This document shows positions 15,121-22,569 of a stretch of 25,679 nucleotides of DNA, piece after piece. This stretch comes from Scybalousia_A sp964639765 (lineage in GTDB: Bacteria; Bacteroidota; Bacteroidia; Bacteroidales; P3). Each line of letters opens with the position of its first letter. Positions within the stretch are counted from its first letter, which is position 1. The notes beneath the pieces are model-generated. The model ran no database searches, was not told the origin of the DNA, and was given only the letters and a program-made list of their open reading frames with translations. The stretch lies in the NCBI GenBank assembly GCA_964639765.1, contig CAZXEN010000027.1, positions 1 to 25,679 on the forward strand, given 5' to 3'. The translations under genes were made by a program, and so were the position numbers.

Positions 15121-16338
15121 ATGAATCATGATGTTTTTATAAGCTATTCAAGTAAGAAAAAAAGCATAGCAGATGGAGTCTGCCACTATTTAGAAGAGAA
15201 TGGGATAAAGTGCTGGATGGCTCCTCGTGATATTCCACCAGGAACAGACTATGGGGATTTGATAGATGATGCTATTATTGATTGTAAGGTTGTTGTTCTT
15301 GTTTATTCTCAACCAGCTTCTCTATCTAAGTGGGTAAAAGGAGAAATAAGTGTTGCCTTTGATGAAGGTAAGACAATAATACCATTTCGTATAGATGATA
15401 CCGCTATAAAAGGTACTTTTAGAGTTATGCTTAATCAAGTCCATTGGATAGAAGCATATCCTGAATACGCAGATTTATTGCCTGATTTATTGCATTCTGT
15501 AACTTCTAATATTGGACTAAATCCTCAACCTATACCTAAACCTCAGCCACAACCAGTTCCACAACCTCAACCCGAACCACAGAAAGAAAAAATACCTTTT
15601 ACTGTCGGAGGAATAGAGTTTAAAATGGTATTTGTAGAAGGCGGAACATATACTATGGGTGCAACACCTGAGCAAGGTAGTGATGCATACGATTGGGAGA
15701 AACCTACACATAGTGTTACTCTTTCAGATTACTATATAGGAGAGACCGAAGTAACACAAGAACTTTGGAAAGCCGTTATGGGTAACAATCCTTCTTATTT
15801 TGAAGGAGATAATCTTCCCGTGGAACAAGTAAGTTACGAAGATGTGAAAACATTTATCACAAAACTGAATCAAAAGACAGGCAAAACATTCCGACTTCCG
15901 ACCGAAGCAGAATGGGAATATGCAGCCCGAGGAGGAAAGAAAAGCAGGGGTTATAAATATTCTGGAAGTAATAACATAGATGATGTTGCTTGGTATTATG
16001 AAAATAGTGGAGACAAGCGTCTTAATGACGATACATGGGATGTTGATGAATTAGATAGGAATAATTGTCGCACACATCCTGTAAAGACAAAACAGCCTAA
16101 TGAATTAGGTATCTATGATATGAGTGGCAATGTATATGAATGGTGTTCTGATTGGTACGGAGATTATAGCAGAAATGCACAGACGAATCCGCAGGGTCCT
16201 TCTTTCGGGTCTAATCGGGTGTTTCGCGGTGGCTCATGGGACGACGATGCGGAGCGCTGTCGCGTTGCTTTTCGCGACGGCAGCCTTCCTTCCGGCAGGT
16301 ACGACATCCTCGGCTTCCGCCTCGCTCTGTCCCGATAG
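15121..16338 (+). CDS. TIR domain-FGE/C-type-lectin-fold protein, candidate DGR target
   Basis: 405 residues. Residues 1-130 are a TIR domain: HDVFISYSS at the start, CWMAPRDIPPG in the BB-loop region (31-41), and WVKGE with Glu75 in the position of the catalytic glutamate of TIR NADases. A Pro/Gln-rich linker spans about 134-155. Residues 160-405 are an FGE-sulfatase fold: FVEGGTYTMG, RLPTEAEWEYAARGG, MSGNVYEWCSDWYG, then VFRGGSW and GFRLALSR at the end. FGE-fold domains here act as binding scaffolds rather than sulfatase activators. The final stretch (about 16195-16335) is abruptly GC-rich and A-poor, like the variable region of a diversity-generating retroelement. No signal peptide, so it is probably cytoplasmic. 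Inferred role: a sensor/effector in self-recognition or antiviral conflict. Confidence 0.88.
   Translation: MNHDVFISYSSKKKSIADGVCHYLEENGIKCWMAPRDIPPGTDYGDLIDDAIIDCKVVVLVYSQPASLSKWVKGEISVAFDEGKTIIPFRIDDTAIKGTFRVMLNQVHWIEAYPEYADLLPDLLHSVTSNIGLNPQPIPKPQPQPVPQPQPEPQKEKIPFTVGGIEFKMVFVEGGTYTMGATPEQGSDAYDWEKPTHSVTLSDYYIGETEVTQELWKAVMGNNPSYFEGDNLPVEQVSYEDVKTFITKLNQKTGKTFRLPTEAEWEYAARGGKKSRGYKYSGSNNIDDVAWYYENSGDKRLNDDTWDVDELDRNNCRTHPVKTKQPNELGIYDMSGNVYEWCSDWYGDYSRNAQTNPQGPSFGSNRVFRGGSWDDDAERCRVAFRDGSLPSGRYDILGFRLALSR
16195..16338 (+). other. Putative DGR variable region (VR) at the 3' end of the TIR-FGE gene
   Basis: 16201-16330 is 62% G+C with 13 adenines in 130 (10%), against 34% G+C and 38% A in 16021-16140 (hand counts). 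Sixteen candidate variable codons (Phe368, Asp374-376, Arg379, Val382, Phe384, Asp386, Gly387, Ser388, Leu389, Gly392, Tyr394, Asp395, Ile396, Leu397) all end in C or T, as AAY template codons mutated at A would. Invariant landmarks RGGSW and GFRLA flank them, as in known FGE-type DGR targets. The GC-rich tail before the stop could serve as the homing (IMH) sequence. Boundaries are approximate. No template repeat or reverse transcriptase lies in the window. Confidence 0.75.
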
Positions 16339-16497
16339 TTTAACTTGTGTTTTACTTTCAGGCATTGCTAAGCTAAAATGGGGTTGGAAAATAAAATTCT
16401 GATAAAAAGAAACGGTATATCTCTTGTTTTTCTTTTATTTAGAATAAATTTGTCTATTAAGCCAAAAAACAACAAACAAATAACGACTTAATCAAAT

Positions 16498-16537
16498 AAA
16501 AAAGAAAAGAGGAGTTGAATAAAATCACTCCTCTTTT
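16498..16537 (-). terminator. Intrinsic terminator after htpG
   Basis: AAAAGAGGAGT (16505-16515) and ACTCCTCTTTT (16527-16537) form a perfect 11-bp stem with an 11-nt loop. On the minus strand it is followed by a C and six Ts. The plus-strand side ends in four Ts, so it may also stop transcripts from the TIR-FGE gene. Confidence 0.88.
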
Positions 16538-16560
16538 AGCGATGTTATTTGTCAATAACG

Positions 16561-18459
16561 TTATTTTATAATCTTGGTGCTTCGTTTTATAAATTCATCA
16601 AGAGCTTCTCCTTTTAACAAACCTTGGGAAAGAAGAGCAAGGTCTTTTAATTGGGAGATTACTTCTTTCTGATGTTCTACATCGTTGGATTGAAGTATAT
16701 CCCAAATCAATGGATGGTTGGTATTGATGACAAGATTATAACTTTCAGGCATATCTCCGTACAATCCCATCATTCCGCCTCCACCTATCTCACTCATTTC
16801 TTTCATTCTTCGCATAAACTCATTCTGAGTGATGGTTACAGGTTGAGCAGTTTCTTCCAATGAATCTGTTTGAGCAGTGAATTTCTTCGTATCAAGATTT
16901 TGTTCAAAGAGTTCTTTTATCTTTTTTGTCTCCTCTTCAGAAAGTTTGGATGGGATCTTCTCGTCTTTCTCTATTATCTTGTTGATAACATCTGAATCTA
17001 TACGCACAAATCTTGCACCTGAGAATTTCTGCTCCAACATATTTATGAAATGAGAATCCAAAATACCGTCCATCAACAAAACATCATAGCCTTTATCCTT
17101 GGCAGCCTTGATGTAGGCGTACTGTTCATCGGTATTCTTTGCATAAAGATAAATAAGTGTCTTGTTTTTATCGGTCTGCAATGGCTCTATCTTCTTCTTG
17201 TAGTCCTCAAAGCTGAAAAACTCTCCGTCTGTGTTCTTCAACTGATAAACTTTCTCCATTCTCTCATAGAATTTTTCATCTGAAAGCATACCATATTCAA
17301 TAAAGACCTTCAAATCGTCCCATTTCTTCAGGAAGTCTTCTTTGTCATTTTTTGAAAGTTCCTCAAGTTTGTCTGCCACTTTCTTGGAAATATGAGAAGA
17401 GATTTTCTTTACATTGCTGTCACTCTGCAGATATGAACGGGAAACATTCAAAGGAATATCAGGAGAGTCCAAAACTCCACGAAGCAACATCATATATTGC
17501 GGCACAACACCTTCAACACTGTCGGTAACAAAGACCTGGTTGCAGTACAGTTGAATCTTATCCAAAGTAGGGTCTATATTTCGTTTCACCTTTGGGAAAT
17601 AAAGAACACCGGTAAGGTTAAACGGATAATCAACATTAAGATGAATATGGAACAACGGCTCTTCAAAATTCATAGGATACAATTCGTGATAGAATTTATT
17701 GTAGTCCTCTTCTTTCAACTCGCTTGGCTTACGTTTCCACAAAGGATCTGTATCGTTGATTATTCTGTCCTGTTCTTTTTCTACTCGTTTTGGCTTGCCG
17801 TCTTTGTCTTTTTCTGTCTCGCTGTCAACCCATACTTTTTCTTTTCCAAAACGGATAGGTACGGGCATAAACTTACAATATTTCTTTAGCAGACCAAGTA
17901 TTTTGCTTTCTTCCAGAAACTCCTCGCACTCTTCTGAAATATGCATTACTATCTCTGTTCCACGCTCTTTCTTGTCGTAATCTTCAATAGAGTATTCTGT
18001 GTCTCCGTCGCATGTCCAATGAACAGCAGGTGTGTCCTGATATGATTTGGTAAATATCTCCACTTGGGAAGAAACCATAAAGGAAGAGAAAAATCCAAGT
18101 CCGAAATGACCAATCAAAGCATTGGCTTCTGCTTCAGTCTTACCCTTGAAATTCTCCAAGAACTCTTCTGCTCCGGAAAAAGCTATCTGCGTGATGTATT
18201 TCTCCACCTCTTCTTTGCTCATTCCTATACCTCTATCTATGACCTTCAAGGTTTTGTTCTTTTTATCAACCTCCACATCAATAGTAAGGTCGCCAAGTTC
18301 TCCCTTGACTTGTCCCAAAGAGGAAAGAGTTTTTAGTTTTTGTGAAGCATCTACAGCATTTGATACTATTTCTCTTAGAAAAATCTCGTGATCTGAATAA
18401 AGAAACTTTTTGATGACAGGAAATATATTCTCTGTCTTGACATTAATTTTACCTTTCAT
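16561..18459 (-). CDS. htpG: Molecular chaperone HtpG (Hsp90)
   Basis: ATP-dependent cytoplasmic chaperone. The 632-residue chain has the GHKL ATPase domain: Glu30, Asn34 and Asp37 in LREIVSNAVDAS, Asp75 in VIDRGIGM (73-80), and GHFGLGF (117-123). The middle domain carries NIDPTLDKIQLYCNQVFVTDS and RGVLDSPDIPLNVSRSYLQ, including the catalytic-loop Arg. A C-terminal dimerisation domain ends in KRSTKIIK. Length is normal. It lies downstream of gldK in the same direction but after that gene's terminator, so it is probably transcribed separately. No clear TAnnTTTG box was found in the 100 bp before it. Confidence 0.96.
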   Translation of the reverse strand: MKGKINVKTENIFPVIKKFLYSDHEIFLREIVSNAVDASQKLKTLSSLGQVKGELGDLTIDVEVDKKNKTLKVIDRGIGMSKEEVEKYITQIAFSGAEEFLENFKGKTEAEANALIGHFGLGFFSSFMVSSQVEIFTKSYQDTPAVHWTCDGDTEYSIEDYDKKERGTEIVMHISEECEEFLEESKILGLLKKYCKFMPVPIRFGKEKVWVDSETEKDKDGKPKRVEKEQDRIINDTDPLWKRKPSELKEEDYNKFYHELYPMNFEEPLFHIHLNVDYPFNLTGVLYFPKVKRNIDPTLDKIQLYCNQVFVTDSVEGVVPQYMMLLRGVLDSPDIPLNVSRSYLQSDSNVKKISSHISKKVADKLEELSKNDKEDFLKKWDDLKVFIEYGMLSDEKFYERMEKVYQLKNTDGEFFSFEDYKKKIEPLQTDKNKTLIYLYAKNTDEQYAYIKAAKDKGYDVLLMDGILDSHFINMLEQKFSGARFVRIDSDVINKIIEKDEKIPSKLSEEETKKIKELFEQNLDTKKFTAQTDSLEETAQPVTITQNEFMRRMKEMSEIGGGGMMGLYGDMPESYNLVINTNHPLIWDILQSNDVEHQKEVISQLKDLALLSQGLLKGEALDEFIKRSTKIIK

Positions 18460-18563
18460 ATTATTATTTGTTTTTCTTGTTTTTCTTTTTTACAAAATAT
18501 TAAAAAACAAAAGTTGTTCCATTGTGTTTTTTATGACATTTTGTCAGTAAAAAAATAAGAAAC

Positions 18564-18598
18564 AAAAAAAATTGGGCACAATGTTGCACCCAAATTTT
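18564..18598 (-). terminator. Intrinsic terminator after gldK
   Basis: On the minus strand TTGGG and CCCAA (18589-18593 and 18572-18576 on the plus strand) form the core of an imperfect stem around a 12-nt loop, followed by a run of eight Ts (18564-18571). It lies 31 bp beyond the gldK stop codon. Confidence 0.7.
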
Positions 18599-18629
18599 AA
18601 ACAAAAGTTAAATATCTATGAAAAATATA

Positions 18630-20006
18630 CTATAGTCTATATACGTTTGATGATGTTTTTGGATTGTCTCCTCTTACACGTCCAAGATAAGACTGAACAC
18701 AACGGAAACCTATGTAACTCTTTCCTGAATCTTGATATTCATAGGAACGTGTTGCTGTCTGAATAAAGTGTTTTGTGTCTTTCCATGAACCACCACGAAC
18801 TACTTTACGTTTCATTATCTGGTCCTCATCATCAGCTGCTCTATATACATTATATTGATTCAAATCGTGAGCAAAGTTATATGTTGATTCATCAAAAGCA
18901 TCTTCGCACCATTCAGAAACATTTCCTGCCATATCATATAGACCAAAGTCATTTGGAGCATAGTGAGCTACTACCACAGTTGTTGCACCACCGTCACCAT
19001 CGTATGCACCACGCAATGGTTTATAGTTTGCCAAGAAACATCCTCTACCATTATTTACGTATGGACCGCCCCAAGGATAAGGAGAACCATCAACTCCACC
19101 TCTTGCAGCATATTCCCATTCTGCCTCTGTTGGAAGACGGAAATCTTCATAACGTGCATAAGATGATTTCTCCAAATAGTTATTCATCTGCAATGTTCTC
19201 CAAACAGAGAATGCTTTAGCTTGAACATAACTTACACCAACTACAGGATAGTGATCGTATCTTGGGTGATCAAAATAAGAACGTGTAGCTGCATCATTGT
19301 AAGAATATGCAAAATCATGAATCCAGCATAAAGTATCAGGATAAATGTTTACCTTTTCTGTTGTTGTCAAACGTTTTCTGCCTCCTGCCAAAGATTCTGG
19401 ACGATTGTTGAACTGGGAACCTCTAAATTCTTTGCTTGCTTTTTCAGATGAAAAATCTTTCTGTGCTGCTGCATGATAATCTATCCAAGAATATTCATAC
19501 ACCATTTTTGCAGCATCCAATTGAGATTTTCCATAGAAACGCTCATCTTGTTTTATATATAATGACTCAAGAGCTTCCCTTTCATCCTCGTTCTTACTGT
19601 TCCAGTTGATTTTTGCCTTCCAGTTAATCAACGGTGTCTCCAAATCTTGTCCCCATTGATCTGCTTCAATAAGATAAGTCTCTGGAGAAACTTCTCCCAA
19701 AAGTCTGTAAGCAATAGAATCTCTTACCCAATAAACAAATTGTCTGTATTCATTATTGGTTATTTCTGTTTCGTCCATCCAAAAAGATTGCACTTGAATG
19801 GTTTTTGGTTCAAACTTATAAGAATGATATATATCTTCATCAGCAGAACCCATAGTAAAACTTCCTTGTGGAATATCCACCATTCCGTATGGCTGAACAT
19901 CCAAAACATTAGGTCTGTCTTGAACTCCTATCAGTTCTCCCTTGTCTGAACTTCCGCAACTAAACAATACAAGAGCTGTTGCTACTAACAAAACTAATTT
20001 TTTCAT
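18630..20006 (-). CDS. gldK: Type IX secretion/gliding lipoprotein GldK (PorK)
   Basis: Outer-membrane lipoprotein that with GldN forms the periplasmic ring of the type IX secretion system. The 458-residue precursor has lipobox LFSC with Cys17, then GSSDKGELIGVQ, and an FGE-like fold: GSFTMGSADEDIY, FWMDETEITNNEYRQFV, RLPTEAEWEYAARGG, MAGNVSEWCEDAF and VVRGGSWKDTKHF. The CGSSDKGEL start, central insertions and length (about 460-490) favour GldK over GldJ. It follows a porP/sprF-like gene, the usual neighbour, but the usual next genes gldL, gldM and gldN are absent: a terminator and htpG come next. Its FGE segment keeps normal base composition, unlike that of the TIR-FGE gene. Confidence 0.92.
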   Translation of the reverse strand: MKKLVLLVATALVLFSCGSSDKGELIGVQDRPNVLDVQPYGMVDIPQGSFTMGSADEDIYHSYKFEPKTIQVQSFWMDETEITNNEYRQFVYWVRDSIAYRLLGEVSPETYLIEADQWGQDLETPLINWKAKINWNSKNEDEREALESLYIKQDERFYGKSQLDAAKMVYEYSWIDYHAAAQKDFSSEKASKEFRGSQFNNRPESLAGGRKRLTTTEKVNIYPDTLCWIHDFAYSYNDAATRSYFDHPRYDHYPVVGVSYVQAKAFSVWRTLQMNNYLEKSSYARYEDFRLPTEAEWEYAARGGVDGSPYPWGGPYVNNGRGCFLANYKPLRGAYDGDGGATTVVVAHYAPNDFGLYDMAGNVSEWCEDAFDESTYNFAHDLNQYNVYRAADDEDQIMKRKVVRGGSWKDTKHFIQTATRSYEYQDSGKSYIGFRCVQSYLGRVRGDNPKTSSNVYRL

Positions 20007-20127
20007 TTTATATTAAACTTTTTTTGTTTCTTTTATCTGTTGTTTTACGTTATTTTTTCTGTTTTGTTTCATTTTGCAATGTTTTTTTTCAAACATCAAC
20101 AAATTTCATTTCCTCCTCTCCCCTCTT

Positions 20128-21141
20128 TTACATCTTTATTGTATTTCTGTAGATGGTAGGAGGATCTGGTGGATTTTCTATCTTGAAACAATATCTTGCA
20201 AATACTTCAAATGATCCAGAAGCTTGTGTAGAAATTCTTGAAGTAGGAATATCGTATGACATACCTACTTTGAAATCCTTGAAAGAAAAACCTGCCAATA
20301 TCATTAAAGCATCTTGAACTCTATAAGAAACGCCGCCCCAAAATTTATGTTCATATTCAGCCAAAAGAGATGCATCCAACTGATAAGCTGAACCAGATGC
20401 AAAATCAGTTTTCAACAAAGCTGAAGGCAGCAGACGAATGGAAGGATAATCTGGAACAGTCCATTCATAGCCAGCCAATACATAATAAAACCGTCTATTA
20501 TCCCAATGTAACTTTTCGCTTTGTGACTGCAACAATTTACTTGCTCCAAAACCCAAATAAAGTTTTCCGGGAACTTGATAATATATTCCCACTCCCAAAT
20601 CAAACAACATATCATCAGCATCTTCTTGCATTATCAACGGGTCTGAAGTTGTACCCACAGCATCGTTCTCATCAAACTGGTCAAATCCGATTAATTTGCT
20701 AGCATCCAAACTTGCATTGAACAATTGTGCTTCTACACCAAAGGCCAAGTTACCTGTTGGCAACTGAACCCTGAAAGCATAATCTATTTTTGCATGTATG
20801 TTGTTCCAAAAACCTATTTTGTCTGAAATAATTGTTGCACCTATACCACCATGAAGAAAATTAACAGGCATATCAAAAGAAATATTCATAGTTTCTCCTG
20901 AAGATGCGCCAGTGGAACTTCCATTTGGGTCTGTAAGAGAAAGTCCCATCCATTGATTTCTATAGAAAGCTGTAAAACAAATAGCACCATTACTACCAGC
21001 ATAAGCAGGATTGTAGGATAACCTGTTAAACATGTATTGTGTAAATTGAGGTTCCTGTTGAGCCTTTATAACATTAGTATAAATCAGCAAGAATACAAAC
21101 AATAAGTGTAATATAAAGTATTTCTTATCTCCTCTATTCAT
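20128..21141 (-). CDS. PorP/SprF family type IX secretion outer-membrane protein
   Basis: Outer-membrane beta-barrel protein linked to type IX secretion and anchoring of secreted adhesins. The start at ATG 21141 gives 337 residues; an in-frame GTG at 21156 would add five (MLFKF). ATG is preferred because MNRGDKKYF leads directly into the signal peptide (hydrophobic ILHLLFVFLLIYTN, cleavage near KAQQ). Family hallmarks are QQEPQFTQYMFNRLSYNPAYAG just after the signal and a series of barrel strands (FGVEAQLF, GVGIYYQVPGKLYLGFG, KVGMSYD) ending with a Pro-rich tail. It lies 121 bp upstream of gldK with no promoter or terminator seen between, so the two are likely one operon. porP and sprF are not separable here. 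Confidence 0.9.
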   Translation of the reverse strand: MNRGDKKYFILHLLFVFLLIYTNVIKAQQEPQFTQYMFNRLSYNPAYAGSNGAICFTAFYRNQWMGLSLTDPNGSSTGASSGETMNISFDMPVNFLHGGIGATIISDKIGFWNNIHAKIDYAFRVQLPTGNLAFGVEAQLFNASLDASKLIGFDQFDENDAVGTTSDPLIMQEDADDMLFDLGVGIYYQVPGKLYLGFGASKLLQSQSEKLHWDNRRFYYVLAGYEWTVPDYPSIRLLPSALLKTDFASGSAYQLDASLLAEYEHKFWGGVSYRVQDALMILAGFSFKDFKVGMSYDIPTSRISTQASGSFEVFARYCFKIENPPDPPTIYRNTIKM

Positions 21142-21192
21142 AAATTTAAATAGCACTATTTCCCATTATTTCAGCTTTCGCAGAAATAATTG

Positions 21193-21200
21193 CAAAAGTA
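21193..21200 (-). promoter_or_regulatory. -7 box upstream of porP-gldK
   Basis: On the minus strand TACTTTTG fits TAnnTTTG, 51 bp before the ATG at 21141. The sequence further upstream is homopolymeric A/T and shows no TTTG at -33. Confidence 0.4.
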
Positions 21201-21330
21201 TAGTTTTTTTTTATAAAATAAACATATTTTTTCGTTTTTTTTCATTTTTTTTCAAAAGAATCTTTTAAATTCTTTTTATTATTTTATTATTCAATTAGTT
21301 ATAAAATATATTGAGTTGTTTTTATTTTTT

Positions 21331-22053
21331 TTATTTTTTTATCAGGTGCGCTGTAGGATACCTGCGTTTCATTTCGTGAAGAGTAACCGTTGCCATCTCC
21401 TTGGTAATAAACGGACCGATTGTTATATCATAAAACTCCTCGTTATAAACCTTTTCACTCTTGGAGTTCAGTCTGTATTTCTCTGGTATTGTATATAGTA
21501 TCTGTCGAGCCTCGGTTTCACTCTCAACCGTTGCTATTTTCACATAATAGTTTATCCTAAATATCGGAGCATTTGGAATTGTATTGTACAGGGAATCCAA
21601 ATATTTAATCTGGCTTTCTTTCGGCATATCAAGAGAATCAAACATTGCGTATATATCATCTTGCTGTCTCCAAAGAACCATATAATCGTCTGGCATAACT
21701 TCAATATTTGCATTAATGATACCATGATACAACAAGTCTATTTTATTTGCAGCCGTCTTGGACAAATCTATCACACCGGCTCTTCTGCATCTGTCATTAA
21801 TCTTTACTAAAACGAAACGGGAAGTTTTTAGGTTGGTAATCTTTACAATTGTATTATAGGGGAGTGTTTTATGTGCTGCTGTATAAGCTTTTTGTGTAAA
21901 TTTCTCTCCGCTTGATGTTCTTCGGTTTTCAAATCTGTCGTGATAATATGTAGCTTTTATATTAGACACTTTTCTTTGTTGTGCTTGCAATAAGCCTATA
22001 CAAGAAACAATAACCAATATAAAAATTATATAACCACTTATCCGTTTTACCAT
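21331..22053 (-). CDS. RlpA-like DPBB protein with SPOR domain
   Basis: A 240-residue exported protein. Signal peptide at about 1-25 (SGYIIFILVIVSCIGLLQAQQ); a cysteine lies in it, but cleavage after AQA/AQ is as likely as lipidation. Residues 33-105 form a double-psi beta-barrel of the rare-lipoprotein-A type (ATYYHDRFENRRTSSGEKF, AAHKTLPYNTIVKITNLKT, VKINDRC, IDLSKTAANKI). Residues about 165-240 form a SPOR-type peptidoglycan-binding domain (YYVKIATVESETEARQI to GPFITKEMATVTL). RlpA proteins bind or cleave septal glycan strands. Its start overlaps the end of kdsC by 7 bp, showing translational coupling in the envelope operon. Whether it has transglycosylase activity is not shown. Confidence 0.85.
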   Translation of the reverse strand: MVKRISGYIIFILVIVSCIGLLQAQQRKVSNIKATYYHDRFENRRTSSGEKFTQKAYTAAHKTLPYNTIVKITNLKTSRFVLVKINDRCRRAGVIDLSKTAANKIDLLYHGIINANIEVMPDDYMVLWRQQDDIYAMFDSLDMPKESQIKYLDSLYNTIPNAPIFRINYYVKIATVESETEARQILYTIPEKYRLNSKSEKVYNEEFYDITIGPFITKEMATVTLHEMKRRYPTAHLIKK

Positions 22054-22565
22054 TCTTTAGCTTTTTCGTTAAACCATTGCCCCTGCAGTCTCAGGACCTG
22101 CTCTATTACATCCCTGACACAACCTTCTCCTCCATTCTTGTCAGAAATATAATCAGCGACTTGTTTTATCTCTTCTGCTGCATCGTTTGGACAAGTCGCA
22201 ACGCCGACATTACACATTATATCATAATCCGGTATATCGTCGCCCATGTATAATACGTTGCTTTTCTCCAAATGGTTACATTCAAGGTAGTTTTTATAGA
22301 CAGAGAGTTTTTCTTTCACTCCTACAAAAACATCTGTTACTCCAAGCATCTGCAATCTTCTTTTTATACTTTCGCCACTGCCACCGGAAAGTATGGCTAT
22401 TTTGTATCCAAGCTTCAGTGCATATTGAATAGCATAGCCATCTTTCACATTACCACTTCGTATTATGATATCATCTTTGGAAGTGTATATCATACCATTT
22501 GTCATTACGCCATCATAATCAAATATGAATGCTTTTATGTCGTGCAATTTTCCTTTGTAGTTCAT
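22047..22565 (-). CDS. kdsC: KdsC-like HAD phosphatase (3-deoxy-D-manno-octulosonate 8-phosphate phosphatase)
   Basis: Removes phosphate from Kdo-8-phosphate to give Kdo for lipid A core assembly. The 172-residue chain is a capless C0-type HAD: FDYDGVMTNG with Asp16 and Asp18, ILSGGSGESIKRR as motif 2, Lys in VGVKEKLSVYK, and MGDDIPDYDIM as motif 4, then a GGEGCVRDVIEQVL tail that closes the neighbouring active site in tetramers. Neighbouring hldD and lptB support a lipopolysaccharide role. The Tyr at position 17 (usually Val) and Met-Thr-Asn in place of Leu-Thr-Asp are small departures also found in other Bacteroidota copies. It starts 4 bp after hldD ends. Confidence 0.88.
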   Translation of the reverse strand: MNYKGKLHDIKAFIFDYDGVMTNGMIYTSKDDIIIRSGNVKDGYAIQYALKLGYKIAILSGGSGESIKRRLQMLGVTDVFVGVKEKLSVYKNYLECNHLEKSNVLYMGDDIPDYDIMCNVGVATCPNDAAEEIKQVADYISDKNGGEGCVRDVIEQVLRLQGQWFNEKAKEW

Positions 22566-22569
22566 AGTT

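Noticed and set aside
16124..16402. Second plus-strand open frame of 92 codons overlapping the end of the TIR-FGE gene
   Set aside because: It exists because the A-poor variable region has few stop codons. Its protein (Ala/Ser/Leu-rich) resembles no family and the TIR-FGE frame is clearly the coding one.
18630..20006. gldK FGE domain as another DGR target
   Set aside because: Its 3' end has ordinary AT-rich composition and no A-depleted block, and its C-terminal tail matches normal GldK.
21142..21156. GTG start at 21156 for the PorP/SprF protein
   Set aside because: It adds only MLFKF before an ATG that leads directly into a normal signal peptide; the ATG at 21141 is preferred.
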